From positions 127,444-191,443 of the forward strand of contig JAEUJM010000026.1 of the NCBI GenBank assembly GCA_016794585.1: DNA of 64,000 nucleotides, given 5' to 3'. The DNA is from Acidimicrobiales bacterium. GTDB taxonomy: Bacteria > Actinomycetota > Acidimicrobiia > Acidimicrobiales > DATDAH01. Both the position numbers and the translations under genes were made by a program. The notes beneath the pieces are model-generated. The model was not told the origin of the DNA. It saw nothing but the letters and a program-made list of their open reading frames with translations, and made no database searches. This document shows positions 1-8,506 of the stretch, one piece after another; the stretch's first letter is position 1; every line of letters begins with the position of its first letter.

Positions 1-159
1 GAGCAGAGCGGCCTCCGTGTCGACCACGATTCGGTCCGCCAGGACGGCCCGGACCCGCCGGCGCACCGGTTCGACGTAGGCGACGTCGTCGGGAACCGGA
101 GCGGTGAACCGGCCGGCGGGGTTGCGGGAGAGCGGGCCGCGACCCGACGTGAGGCTCAT
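1..159 (-). CDS. DUF427 domain protein, 3' part beyond window edge
   Basis: Reading leftwards from an ATG at 157-159, the frame stays open to the window edge (53 codons). After a proline-rich start the segment VRRRVRAVLADRIVVDTEAA resembles the opening of DUF427, a small beta-rich domain with no agreed biochemical role. The ATG overlaps the stop of the preceding thioesterase gene in an ATGA arrangement, so the two are probably translationally coupled. That upstream protein also begins with a DUF427-like segment, so the pair shares this domain. Only the N-terminus is visible, so the family assignment is moderate. Confidence 0.6.
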   Translation of the reverse strand, partial: MSLTSGRGPLSRNPAGRFTAPVPDDVAYVEPVRRRVRAVLADRIVVDTEAALL

Positions 160-1331
160 ATCGCGGTCCGGGGGTCGACGGCGGCGCCGGCGGGCGGGGC
201 CATGGCCCGCACCATGGCGTCGACGGTGAAGGACGCGACCAGCACACCGTCCTCGTCGTGGACGCGGCACTCGCTGTGGGTCATGCCGTCGGCGGCGACC
301 GTCGAGTGGTGGTGGTAGAGCAGCCACCGGTCCGCCCGCACGTCGGCGTGGAACGACAGAGCGATGGCGTTGATGCCGGTCGAGAGGGTGACGTGGGCGG
401 CGCTCTGGCCGATCCCGGCGTGGGGGCGCAGGGCGGCGGCGATGGACATGTGACCCGTGAACTGGGCGAGCAGTCCGGCGTGGATGGCGGGGTCGTCCGG
501 GACCTCACGGAAGCGCACCCAGGTGTCGAGCTCGGGCGGCCCGACGGGGGCGTCGGGGTCACCCGTGTAGGCGTCGTCGACGATGCGCAGGTCCCGACCG
601 GTGACGGACATGTCGTAGGCCGGGCAGTCGAGCGGCCCCGGGACGTCGGGCGCGGGCTCGGCGTGGCGGATGAGGTCGGGGGCGGTGGCGTCGAGCAGGA
701 AGGTGCCCGCCGCCACGAGCCGGTCGCCCTGGTGGGTGCGGACCTCGACGGTGGAGAAGGTGCGGCCGGCGCTGAGCTCGTCGACCGCGAAGCGCAGGGG
801 CAGCCGGGCGTCGGCCACCCGCGGCACGACGAGATGGGCGGACACGACGCGTCGACCGCCGGCGTGGCGCATCGCCGCCACGACGCTCTGCCCCAGCATC
901 TGGCTGGCCTCGACCACCGGCCGGCGCCAGTCGCTGCGGGCGCCGCTCACCCAGGCGAGATCGCCGTCGGGCGTGAGGTCGAGCAGGGCGATCAGGTCGG
1001 CGGCGTCACCCCAGAGGGGGAAGCGCTTGGTCGTGACCCCGGGCGCGTCCTCGGCCTCGCCGGGGCCGGCGTCGACCAGCTCGACCCGCAGGAGGTCGTG
1101 GTCGAGGGCGACCAGCCCGGCGGTGCCGTCGGGCGGCGGGGGAGCGTCGGCCCACCGGGCGCCGTCGGGGAGGGCGTCGAGGCGGACGTCGCCCTCGGGG
1201 AACCACAGCGCCGGCGGACCGTCGGCCTGGTCGACGCGCACGGCGCCGGCGCTGTCGGCCACCAGCGCGCCGTCCCACCAGGCTCGCGCCCGGTAGGGGA
1301 CGGGCGTGGCGGTGACCGTCGGATCGCTCAC
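156..1331 (-). CDS. DUF427-TesB fusion, acyl-CoA thioesterase
   Basis: A 391-residue protein with two parts. Residues about 12-60 resemble DUF427 (WWDGALVADSAGAVRV, LWFPEGDVRLDAL). Residues about 115-385 form a double-hotdog acyl-CoA thioesterase of TesB type, with MLGQSVVAAMRHAGGRRVVS, a first hotdog ending in VRTHQGDRLVAAGTFLLD and a second with HVTLSTGINAIALSFHADV and WLLYHHHSTVAADG. TesB enzymes hydrolyse acyl-CoA to free acid and CoA in the cytoplasm. The start is a GTG at 1329-1331 without an obvious Shine-Dalgarno site. It overlaps the next DUF427 gene by four bases. The substrate chain length cannot be read from the sequence; the CoA-transferase upstream fits an acyl-CoA catabolic role. 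Confidence 0.8.
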   Translation of the reverse strand: MSDPTVTATPVPYRARAWWDGALVADSAGAVRVDQADGPPALWFPEGDVRLDALPDGARWADAPPPPDGTAGLVALDHDLLRVELVDAGPGEAEDAPGVTTKRFPLWGDAADLIALLDLTPDGDLAWVSGARSDWRRPVVEASQMLGQSVVAAMRHAGGRRVVSAHLVVPRVADARLPLRFAVDELSAGRTFSTVEVRTHQGDRLVAAGTFLLDATAPDLIRHAEPAPDVPGPLDCPAYDMSVTGRDLRIVDDAYTGDPDAPVGPPELDTWVRFREVPDDPAIHAGLLAQFTGHMSIAAALRPHAGIGQSAAHVTLSTGINAIALSFHADVRADRWLLYHHHSTVAADGMTHSECRVHDEDGVLVASFTVDAMVRAMAPPAGAAVDPRTAI

Positions 1332-1436
1332 GGGCGCGCTGGGGAGTGGGTGTCCTCTGAGCCCGGCGCCGCCGCAGCGGCGACCCGGGTCGGAGGCCGC
1401 GGCGCGGTGGTGACGCCGGACACGGCGGGCGGCCCG

Positions 1437-2654
1437 TCAGGCGACGACGCCACGGACCTTCAGGTCGACGATGGTGTCCCAGTCGAGGCCGAGGCCTTCG
1501 AGGATGGCGTCGCCGTGCTCGTTGAACTCGGGCGCCCGTTGGGCCTGGGCGGGCACCCCGCCGTACTGGACGGGCGCGGTGGCGAGCTGGAAGGGCACGC
1601 CCGCCGAGGTGGCGCAGTCGGACACGTAGCCGTTGGCGACGGCCTGCTGGTCGGCGGCGGCCTCGATGGTGTCCTGCACCATGGCCCACTGGCCGCTGAA
1701 GGTGGACAGGCGCTCGCGCCACTCGTCGGCGGTGCGGGAGGCGATGGCTTCGCGCACGGCGGCAGTGGCCTCGGCGACGTTGCCCATGAGCGACAGCACG
1801 TCGGCGAAGCGCTCGTCGGTGGCCAGCTCGGGGATGCCCAGCTTCTCGCAGGCCTCGGCCCAATAGGCGCCGGGCTGCAGGCAGCACAGCGAGACGAACC
1901 GGCCGTCGGAGGTCTGGTAGGTGTTGACGAGCGGGTTCCCGGGGGGCGAGTTGCGTGGGGGCGGCGCCCAGGGGACGTCGTTCTGGAGGGAGAGGGCGAG
2001 CGCCGCGCCCATCGACCACAGGCCGACGCTGAGCAGCGAGACGTCGACCGTGGTGGCTTCGCCGGTGCGCTCGCGGTGGAACAGGGCGCCCATGATCCCG
2101 CCGGCGATGGTCATGGCCCCGATGGAGTCGCCGAAGGCGGGCGCCGGCGGCGGGGGAGGGGTCTCGTCGTCGGGGTACATCATCCCCTTCGAGACGCCGG
2201 CGCGGTACCAGTAGGCCAGTGCGTCGTAGGCGCCGCGGTCGGCCTCGGGGCCCCGCTCGCCCTGGCCGGTGCCCCGCACGTAGATGATGTCCGGGTTGGC
2301 GGCCCGGATGTCCTCGACGTCGATCTTCAGCTTGGTGCGGACGCTCGGCAGCTTGTTGGTGAGGAACACGTCGCAGGTGGCGGCGAGCTTGGCGAGGATG
2401 TCGAGGCCGTCGGGGGAGGTGAGGTCGAGCCCGAGGCTCTGCTTGCCCCGGTTGGAGTGCTCGAGCAGGACGTGGACGTCCTTGCCCATGACCGCGATGC
2501 CCGACGAAGCCAGGCCGCGCATGGCGTCGCCCCGCTCGACGTGCTCGATCTTGATGACCTCGGCGCCCCAGTCGGCCAGGAGGGCCGAGGCGGCGGGCAC
2601 GAAGGTGTGCTCGGCGACTTCGAGGACGCGGACGCCCTGCATCACTGCGGTCAT
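1437..2654 (-). CDS. CaiB/BaiF family (class III) CoA-transferase
   Basis: A 405-residue protein typical of class III (formyl-CoA/CaiB) CoA-transferases, which move CoA between carboxylic acids through an aspartyl-CoA thioester. It opens with GVRVLEVAEHTFVPAASALL and LADWGAEVIKIEHVERGDAM, the usual family N-terminus. NRGKQSLGLDL follows, and GAYDALAYWYRAGVSKG probably carries the catalytic Asp. The ATG at 2652-2654 is chosen because GGGGGGAT precedes it and the family N-terminus begins at once; the frame is open further upstream but would run through the divergent promoter. It is transcribed divergently from an amidohydrolase gene. Substrate unknown. Confidence 0.88.
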   Translation of the reverse strand: MTAVMQGVRVLEVAEHTFVPAASALLADWGAEVIKIEHVERGDAMRGLASSGIAVMGKDVHVLLEHSNRGKQSLGLDLTSPDGLDILAKLAATCDVFLTNKLPSVRTKLKIDVEDIRAANPDIIYVRGTGQGERGPEADRGAYDALAYWYRAGVSKGMMYPDDETPPPPPAPAFGDSIGAMTIAGGIMGALFHRERTGEATTVDVSLLSVGLWSMGAALALSLQNDVPWAPPPRNSPPGNPLVNTYQTSDGRFVSLCCLQPGAYWAEACEKLGIPELATDERFADVLSLMGNVAEATAAVREAIASRTADEWRERLSTFSGQWAMVQDTIEAAADQQAVANGYVSDCATSAGVPFQLATAPVQYGGVPAQAQRAPEFNEHGDAILEGLGLDWDTIVDLKVRGVVA

Positions 2655-2697
2655 GTGGATCCCCCCGGGGTGTGCGAGAAGCTGTGTCGCCAAATTG

Positions 2698-2726
2698 TTG
2701 ACACAACTGTTAGACAACCATAGCGT
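2698..2726 (+). promoter_or_regulatory. Likely sigma-70-type promoter for a leaderless mRNA
   Basis: A consensus TTGACA (2698-2703) is followed after 17 bp by TAGCGT (2721-2726). Six bases later comes the ATG of the amidohydrolase gene at 2733. That spacing puts transcription start at or next to the start codon, and there is no Shine-Dalgarno site, so the transcript is probably leaderless, as is common in actinobacteria. Confidence 0.55.
2700..2714 (+). promoter_or_regulatory. Candidate operator GACAC-R-A-S-TGTTAGA, copy A
   Basis: GACACAACTGTTAGA overlaps the -35 element between the divergent CoA-transferase and amidohydrolase genes. Thirteen of its 15 bases recur upstream of the P450 gene at 5271-5285 (minus strand). 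The regulator is unknown. Confidence 0.35.
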
Positions 2727-2732
2727 CAGGGC

Positions 2733-3929
2733 ATGGCCCGTACTTGCGACTTCCCGGTCTTCGACGCCGACAACCACTTCTACGAGACGCAGGACGCCTT
2801 CACCCGCCATCTGCCCAAGAAGTACAAGAGCGCCATCGACTACGTCGAGGTGCGGGGCCGCACCAAGATCGCGGTGCGGGGCCAGATCAGCGACTACATC
2901 CCCAACCCCACCTTCGACGTCGTGGCCCGGCCCGGCGCCCAGGAGGAGTACTTCCGCAACGGCAACCCGGAGGGGAAGTCGTACCGCGAGCTCATCGGTG
3001 AGCCCATGCGGGCCATCGAGGCCTTCCGCTCGCCCGGGCCCCGCATCGAGCTGATGGACGAGCTCGGCGTCGACCAGACCCTGATGTTCCCCACCCTCGC
3101 CAGCCTCCTCGAGGAGCGCATGCGTGACGATCCCGAGCTGATCCACGCCGCCATCCACGCCCTCAACGAGTGGATGTACGAGGAGTGGACCTTCAACTAC
3201 GAGAACCGGATCTTCTCCACTCCGGTCATCTCGCTGCCCATCGTCGAGAAGGCCATCGAGGAGCTCGAGTGGTGCCTCGAGCGCGGCGCCAAGACCGTGC
3301 TCATCCGGCCCGCGCCGGTGCCCGGCTTCGGGGGCTCACGCTCGTTCGGCTTCGAGGAGTTCGACCCCTTCTGGCAGGCCGTGGTCGACGCCGACATCCT
3401 CGTGTCGATGCACGCCTCGGACAGCGGCTACTCCCGCTACCAGGGCGACTGGACCGGACCGCAGGAGATGCTGCCGTTCCGCCCCGACCCCTTCCGCTAC
3501 ATGACCGCCCACCACCGCCCCATCCAGGACTCGATGTCGGCGTTCGTGTGCCACGGCGTGTTCGCCCGCTTCCCCGACCTGCGGGTGTGCGTGGTCGAGA
3601 ACGGCGGCGAGTGGGTCCCCGGCTACCTCGAGCAGCTCGCGCACACCCACCGCAACATGCCCCACGCCTTCGACGGCGACCCGGTCGAGCAGTTCAAGCA
3701 CAACATCTGGATCAGCCCGTTCCACGAGGACGACCTCGGCGGTCTGTCCGAGCTGCTGGGCGTCGACCACATCTGCTTCGGGTCGGACTACCCCCACCCG
3801 GAGGGCCTGGCCGAGCCGTGCTCGTACGTCGACCACCTGCCGGCGGACATGCCCGACGAGGACGTCGCCAAGATCATGGGTGGCAACCTCGCCGCCATCA
3901 TGAAGGTCGACACCCCCGCCGGCGTCTGA
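2733..3929 (+). CDS. Amidohydrolase_2 family metal-dependent hydrolase
   Basis: A 398-residue TIM-barrel protein of the amidohydrolase_2 (PF04909) type; members are metal-dependent hydrolases or decarboxylases acting on aromatic or CoA-pathway acids. The N-terminal metal site reads FDADNHFYE, so D-x-D-N-H replaces the commoner D-x-H-x-H. Later signatures are VSMHASDSGY, AFVCHGVFARFPDLRV, ENGGEWVPGYLEQL and the C-terminal FGSDYPHPEGL with the last acidic ligand. It is read divergently from the CoA-transferase, probably from a leaderless transcript, and is followed by a strong hairpin. Two paralogues lie at 21336 and 31412. The actual substrate is not recognisable. Confidence 0.85.
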   Translation: MARTCDFPVFDADNHFYETQDAFTRHLPKKYKSAIDYVEVRGRTKIAVRGQISDYIPNPTFDVVARPGAQEEYFRNGNPEGKSYRELIGEPMRAIEAFRSPGPRIELMDELGVDQTLMFPTLASLLEERMRDDPELIHAAIHALNEWMYEEWTFNYENRIFSTPVISLPIVEKAIEELEWCLERGAKTVLIRPAPVPGFGGSRSFGFEEFDPFWQAVVDADILVSMHASDSGYSRYQGDWTGPQEMLPFRPDPFRYMTAHHRPIQDSMSAFVCHGVFARFPDLRVCVVENGGEWVPGYLEQLAHTHRNMPHAFDGDPVEQFKHNIWISPFHEDDLGGLSELLGVDHICFGSDYPHPEGLAEPCSYVDHLPADMPDEDVAKIMGGNLAAIMKVDTPAGV

Positions 3930-3984
3930 CTCCGACCTGACCCGCCACGGTTGGACCGGCCGCACCTCCACCCGGCCGGCCGAA

Positions 3985-4028
3985 CTGGCTCCCGATTCGA
4001 TCGCCAGGACGATCGAATCGGGAGCCAG
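3985..4028. terminator. Bidirectional hairpin, 19-bp perfect stem
   Basis: Arms 3985-4003 and 4010-4028 are perfect inverted repeats (CTGGCTCCCGATTCGATCG and its complement) around a 6-nt loop. It lies between the convergent amidohydrolase and P450 genes and has no T-tract, as usual for high-GC actinobacteria. Confidence 0.8.
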
Positions 4029-4034
4029 AACCGT

Positions 4035-5231
4035 CTAGGGCGTGATGACGGGGAGGGACTCCCAGCCGCGGACGGTGGAGGTGAGGGCCTGCTTGGCGTT
4101 GGCGGTGTCGACCTCCCACTCGGGCCAGCGCTTCAGCACCTCGTCGAGCGCCACCCGGCCCTCGAGGCGGGCCAGCGCCGCGCCCAGGCAGAAGTGGATG
4201 CCGTAGCCGAAGCTCAGGTGGTGGTCGATGGTGCGGTGGATGTCGAACGAGTCGCCGTCGGGGAAGTGGCGCTCGTCGTGGTTGGCCGACGCGTTGATGA
4301 GCAACATGATGCTGCCGGCGGGCACGGTGTGGCCGTAGTGCTCGACGTCTTTGCTGACGAGCCGGGCCTGCACCGGTGACGGTGCCTCGTAGCGCAGCAG
4401 CTCCTCGATGGCCTGGGGGACGAGGCTGCGGTCGGCCACGATCTCGGCCCGCTGGTCCGGGTGCTCGGCCAGCACCTTGCCCGTCCAGCCGATGAGGCGC
4501 GTGGCGGTCTCGTTGCCGGCGCCGCTGAGCAGGCCGATGTAGGTGAGGACCTCCTCACGGGTGAGGGTGCGGCGCTCGCCGGTCGAGTCCTCGAACTCGG
4601 CGTTGAGGAGCTCGGTCATGAGGTCGTCCGAGGGGTTGTCCTTGCGCCAGTCGATGTACTCCTCGAAGAGCTCGTTGCTGAAGCCCCGCTCGGAGAAGTC
4701 GGGGATCTCGCCTTCCTCCATGCGCAGGCCGTCGTCGGCCGCGTCGCGGATGGCCTCCTGGTCGGACTCGGGGATGCCGAGCAGGTAGCCGATGGTGCGC
4801 ATGGGCATCTGGGCGCCGAGATCGGCGATGAAGTCGAAGCCGCCACTGCCCACCAGCGGGTCGAGCGACCGGGCGCAGAACTCGCGCACCAGCGGCTCGA
4901 TGGCGTTCATCTTCTTGGGGGTGAACACCCGGGAGAGGACGCTGCGGTGCACGTCGTGGTCGGGCGGGTCCTCGAAGAGGATGATGCCGGGCGGCAGCTC
5001 GATGTCGGCCTTGATGAGCTCGAGGATGGTGCCCTTGCCGGACAGGTAGGTCTGCCACTCGACGAGGCCCTTCTCGACGTCGTCGAAGCGGCTCAGGGCA
5101 TAGAACTCGTGGGTCTCGTTCCAGTAGAGCGGCGCCTCGTCGCGCAGCCGCTTCCACACGGGGTACGGGTCGGCGTCGATCTGAGCGTCGTACGGGTCGT
5201 AGTAGACGTCGGTCTCGTTGATCAGCGTCAC
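4035..5231 (-). CDS. Cytochrome P450
   Basis: A 398-residue soluble bacterial P450, a heme monooxygenase using O2 and electrons from a ferredoxin. The I-helix oxygen-activation motif AGNET is at about 238-242, the E-x-x-R pair at 277-280 (EELLR), and the heme-binding loop FGYGIHFCLGAALARLEGR has its Cys at 348. GTG at 5229-5231 is chosen because AGGGGG sits just before it; an in-frame ATG lies upstream at 5319-5321 inside the divergent promoter. No ferredoxin or ferredoxin reductase gene is next to it. The gene is divergent from an SDR-led operon, and a 15-bp motif shared with the 2.7-kb promoter lies about 40 bp upstream. Substrate unknown. Confidence 0.93.
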   Translation of the reverse strand: MTLINETDVYYDPYDAQIDADPYPVWKRLRDEAPLYWNETHEFYALSRFDDVEKGLVEWQTYLSGKGTILELIKADIELPPGIILFEDPPDHDVHRSVLSRVFTPKKMNAIEPLVREFCARSLDPLVGSGGFDFIADLGAQMPMRTIGYLLGIPESDQEAIRDAADDGLRMEEGEIPDFSERGFSNELFEEYIDWRKDNPSDDLMTELLNAEFEDSTGERRTLTREEVLTYIGLLSGAGNETATRLIGWTGKVLAEHPDQRAEIVADRSLVPQAIEELLRYEAPSPVQARLVSKDVEHYGHTVPAGSIMLLINASANHDERHFPDGDSFDIHRTIDHHLSFGYGIHFCLGAALARLEGRVALDEVLKRWPEWEVDTANAKQALTSTVRGWESLPVITP

Positions 5232-5270
5232 GGTTCCCCCTGGTGCGTTCCGGTCGACGGCAGGCGCGAA

Positions 5271-5285
5271 TCTAACACTCGTGTC
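5271..5285 (-). promoter_or_regulatory. Candidate operator GACAC-R-A-S-TGTTAGA, copy B
   Basis: Read on the minus strand this is GACACGAGTGTTAGA, 13 of 15 bases identical to the copy at 2700-2714. It sits 39 bp upstream of the P450 start. The TGTTAGATT portion could also serve as an extended -10 element. Confidence 0.35.
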
Positions 5286-5374
5286 GCGTTTCGGGGGCAC
5301 GGCTCCGACATTTCGTGTCATGCTGCTGGCACCAATACGAGCGGGTGCGAGGGGTGCCCCGGGGGAGCAACGCC

Positions 5375-6109
5375 ATGGGACTTCTGGACGGCAAGTTCGC
5401 GGTGATCACCGGCGCCGGCTCGGGGATGGGTCGAGCCGCCGCGGAGGTGTTCGTGCGGGAAGGGGCACAGGTCGTCGGCGCCGACGTGAGCGGGGCCGAG
5501 GACGAAACCGCGTCGCTGCTCGGCGACGCCTTCGCTCCCGCCCACTGCGACGTCACCAGCGAGGACGAGGTCGAGGCCCTCATCGCCGGCGCGGTCGAGC
5601 GCTGCGGGCGCATCGACGCCGTACTCAACGTGGCCGGCATCGCCGACGCCGCCGAGATCCACCAGATCGACATGGCCCAGTACGACCGCATCATGGACGT
5701 CGACCTGCGCGGGGTGGTGCACGGCACCAAGCACGCCCTGCGGGTCATGCGCGAGCAGAAGAGCGGCAACATCATCAACTGGTCGTCCATCGGCGGTCTG
5801 AACGGCTCGCCCTTCACGGGCTCGTACTCCGCTGCCAAGGCCGGTGTGGTGGCCATCTCGAAGATCGCCGCCATCGAGAACGGTCCCTTCGGCATCCGGG
5901 TGAACTGCATCTGCCCGGGCTTCATCGTCACCAACATGTCGAAGGGCGCCGAGAACATGCCCGGTATCGCCGAGAAGGCGGCGCTGATGCGGGTCGGCCA
6001 GGCCGAGGAGGTGGCCGAGGTGGCAGCGTTCATCGCCAGCGACCGGGCCTCGTACGTGAGCGGCGCGGTGATCCCCGTCGACGGCGGCTGGATCGCCAAG
6101 ATCGCCTGA
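5375..6109 (+). CDS. Short-chain dehydrogenase/reductase (SDR)
   Basis: A 244-residue classical SDR, an NAD(P)-dependent alcohol/ketone oxidoreductase. The cofactor loop TGAGSGMG is near residue 12, NVAG follows, and the catalytic Ser-Tyr-Lys set is read in NWSSIGG and SYSAAKAG. It ends with the usual PVDGGW segment. The ATG at 5375 has GGGGGAG ten bases upstream. Its stop is only 3 nt before the GTG of the molybdenum hydroxylase large subunit, so it heads that operon. This suggests the SDR oxidises an alcohol to a carbonyl that the molybdoenzyme then takes further; that order is an inference. Confidence 0.9.
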   Translation: MGLLDGKFAVITGAGSGMGRAAAEVFVREGAQVVGADVSGAEDETASLLGDAFAPAHCDVTSEDEVEALIAGAVERCGRIDAVLNVAGIADAAEIHQIDMAQYDRIMDVDLRGVVHGTKHALRVMREQKSGNIINWSSIGGLNGSPFTGSYSAAKAGVVAISKIAAIENGPFGIRVNCICPGFIVTNMSKGAENMPGIAEKAALMRVGQAEEVAEVAAFIASDRASYVSGAVIPVDGGWIAKIA

Positions 6110-6112
6110 GCC

Positions 6113-8506
6113 GTGGCCGAGCCCGCAGCCACCGTGACGCCGACGCCGACGCCGACGCCGGCCACCGGCGCCGCGCCCGCCACCCGCTACGCCGGCGCCC
6201 GCATCAACCGGGTGGAGGATGCCCGCCTGCTGACGGGCACGGGGACCTTCGTCGACGACGTGGTCCGGCCCGGGATGCTGCACGCCTGCTTCGTGCGCAG
6301 CCCCTTTGCCCGTGCCCGCATCGAGTCGATCGACACCGCCGATGCCCTCGCCCTGCCCGGCGTCCACGCCGTGTTCACCGCCGCCGAGATCAACGCCGGC
6401 GTCCACGAGCAGTGGTACACGCTCGTCGGCCCGAAGGACCCGGACACGCCCCGACCCCCGTTGGCCGACGGTGAGGCGAAGTTCGTGGGAGACCCCGTCG
6501 CGCTCGTGGTGGCCGAGAGCCGGTACGTCGCCGAGGACGCCGTCGATCTCGTGGTGGTCGACTACGAGCCGCTGCCGGCGCTGGCCGACTACGCCGCCGC
6601 GGTCGGCGTCGACGAGCTCGTCCACGACGCCTACCCGGGCAACCTCGCCGCCGACCTCGGCATCCTCCCACCCGAGACCCTCGACGAGACCTGGGCGGGC
6701 GCCGCCCACGTGGTCGACGCCACCATCCACCAGCAGGCGTACGCCGCCGTCCCCATGGAGACCCGGGGCCTCGTCGCCGAGTGGTCGGCGGCCAGCGGTG
6801 AGCTGACGGTGTGGGCCGCCACCCAGGCGCCGCACGAGACGCGGGCCTTCGCCGCCCGCCTGCTCGGCATCCCCGAGCACAAAGCGCGGGTGCTGATGCG
6901 CGACACCGGCGGCGGGTTCGGCCAGAAGGTCATCCCCATGCGGGAGGACATGGCCGTCCTCATCGCCTCGAGGCTGGTGCCCGGGCCGCTCAAGTGGATC
7001 GAGGACCGCCGGGAGAACCTGCTCGGCGCCGGCCAGGCCCGCCACGAGCACGGCCGGGTGCGGATGGCGTTCGACGCCGACGGCACCTTCATCGCCGCGC
7101 AGCTCGACCACGCGCAGGACGTCGGCGCCTACCCGACGCCGGCGCCGGGCCAGGCGGCGTTCGCGGTCGGCCTCATGTTCCCGGGGCCCTACCGGATCCC
7201 CGCCGGCAACTTCACCACCAAGCTCGTGTTCTCGAACACGCCCGGGCGCACCGCCTACCGGGGTCCGTGGCAGTTCGAGTCGGTCGCCCGCGAGGTGATG
7301 CTCGACCGGGCCGCCCGGGCCATGGGGATGGACCCCGTCGAGCTGCGGCGCCGCAACCTCCTGCGCCGCGACGAGCTTCCCTACTCGAACATGCTCGGGA
7401 TGCCGTACTCGGACATCTCGCCCACCGAGACCTTCGAGCAGGCCCTCGGGATCCTCGACTACGAGGCGTTTCGGGCCGAGCAGGCCGCCGCCCGCGCCGA
7501 GGGCCGCTACCTGGGCGTCGGCACCTGCACCTACGTCGAGCCGACCGCCTCGGGCATGGGCTTCTACGGCACCGAGGGCGCCACCATCCGCATCGAGCCC
7601 TCGGGCATGGTCAACGTCTACGTGGCCGGCGGGTCGACGGGCAACAGCCTCGAGACCACCGTCGTGCAGCTCACCGCCGACGCCCTCGGCGTGGCGATCG
7701 ACCAGGTGAACACCATCCAGGGCGACACCGCGGTGACGCCCTTCGGCGCCGGCACCGGCGGGTCCCGCAGCGGCCCCATGACCGCCGGTGCGGTGGCCCA
7801 GGCGGGCGGGACGCTGCGGGAGAAGCTCGTGGCCATCGCCGCCCACCGCCTCGAGGCGGCCGAGGACGACATCGAGCTGGCCGAGGGTCGGGCCACGGTG
7901 CGGGGCACGCCGGCGGTCGGGATCACGGTCGCCGAGCTCGCCAACGTGGCCTACTTCCAGCCCGCGTCGCTGCCGGCGGGGATGGAGGCGGGCCTCGAGG
8001 CGTCGGCCCGGTTCAGCGCGGCGGCGCCCATGATCTGGGCCAACGCCACCCACGTCTGCACCTGCGAGGTCGACATCGCCACCGGCGAGGTGACCATCCT
8101 GCGCTTCATCGTCAGCGAGGACTGCGGGCGCATGATCAACCCGGCGGTGGTCGAAGGCCAGATCGCCGGCGGCACCGTCCAGGGGATCGGCGGGGCACTG
8201 CTCGAGTCGCTCGTCTGGGACGAGGACGGCAACCCGCTCGCGACCACCTTCGTCGACTACCTGCTGCCCACCGCCACCGACGTCCCCGACATCGAGTACG
8301 GCCACGTCGAGACGCCGGCGCCCGGCCCCGGCTACAAGGGCGTGGGGGAGGGCGGCGCCATAGGCGCCCCGCCGGCGGTCATCAACGCCGTGGCCGACGC
8401 GTTGTCGCCCTTCGGCGTCGAGGTCGAGCACCTGCCGCTGACGCCGGCGGCCATCGTCGACCTCCTCGAGGCTGCCGCGGCCGGCGGGACGGAGGGCGTC
8501 GCGTGA
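6113..8506 (+). CDS. Xanthine dehydrogenase-family molybdopterin-binding large subunit
   Basis: A 797-residue large subunit of a molybdenum hydroxylase (aldehyde oxidase/xanthine dehydrogenase superfamily). After a Thr-Pro stretch from a 4x hexanucleotide repeat comes the a/b hammerhead domain (GARINRVEDARLLTGTGTFV). Molybdopterin-binding segments include RDTGGGFGQKV and AYRGPWQFES. The catalytic Glu is expected in KGVGEGGAIGAPPAVINAV near the C-terminus. The position that carries AYxCSFR in form I CO dehydrogenases reads AYRGPW with no Cys, so CO is an unlikely substrate. It starts at GTG 6113 and overlaps the FAD subunit gene by a GTGA. Gene order is L-M-S. Confidence 0.9.
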   Translation: MAEPAATVTPTPTPTPATGAAPATRYAGARINRVEDARLLTGTGTFVDDVVRPGMLHACFVRSPFARARIESIDTADALALPGVHAVFTAAEINAGVHEQWYTLVGPKDPDTPRPPLADGEAKFVGDPVALVVAESRYVAEDAVDLVVVDYEPLPALADYAAAVGVDELVHDAYPGNLAADLGILPPETLDETWAGAAHVVDATIHQQAYAAVPMETRGLVAEWSAASGELTVWAATQAPHETRAFAARLLGIPEHKARVLMRDTGGGFGQKVIPMREDMAVLIASRLVPGPLKWIEDRRENLLGAGQARHEHGRVRMAFDADGTFIAAQLDHAQDVGAYPTPAPGQAAFAVGLMFPGPYRIPAGNFTTKLVFSNTPGRTAYRGPWQFESVAREVMLDRAARAMGMDPVELRRRNLLRRDELPYSNMLGMPYSDISPTETFEQALGILDYEAFRAEQAAARAEGRYLGVGTCTYVEPTASGMGFYGTEGATIRIEPSGMVNVYVAGGSTGNSLETTVVQLTADALGVAIDQVNTIQGDTAVTPFGAGTGGSRSGPMTAGAVAQAGGTLREKLVAIAAHRLEAAEDDIELAEGRATVRGTPAVGITVAELANVAYFQPASLPAGMEAGLEASARFSAAAPMIWANATHVCTCEVDIATGEVTILRFIVSEDCGRMINPAVVEGQIAGGTVQGIGGALLESLVWDEDGNPLATTFVDYLLPTATDVPDIEYGHVETPAPGPGYKGVGEGGAIGAPPAVINAVADALSPFGVEVEHLPLTPAAIVDLLEAAAAGGTEGVA
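6137..6160 (+). repeat. Hexanucleotide tandem repeat ACGCCG x4
   Basis: Four perfect ACGCCG units near the 5' end of the large-subunit gene encode alternating Thr-Pro. It is in frame and lies outside the conserved domain, so length changes would probably be tolerated. Confidence 0.8.

Noticed and set aside
258-2723. Long plus-strand open frame of about 820 codons
   Set aside because: It runs antisense to the thioesterase and CoA-transferase genes, is rich in Gly/Val/Asp/His as expected of high-GC shadow frames, and has no domain match.
2698-2726. KstR steroid-regulon operator in the divergent promoter
   Set aside because: The palindromic AACAGTTGTG stretch has the wrong spacing for TnnAACnnGTTnnA.
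5318-8431. Minus-strand open frame of over 1000 codons opposite the SDR and molybdenum hydroxylase genes
   Set aside because: Composition and lack of motifs mark it as the complement of real coding sequence.
6113-8506. Form I carbon monoxide dehydrogenase large subunit
   Set aside because: Gene set and fold fit CoxLMS, but the active-site loop reads AYRGPW with no AYxCSFR Cys.
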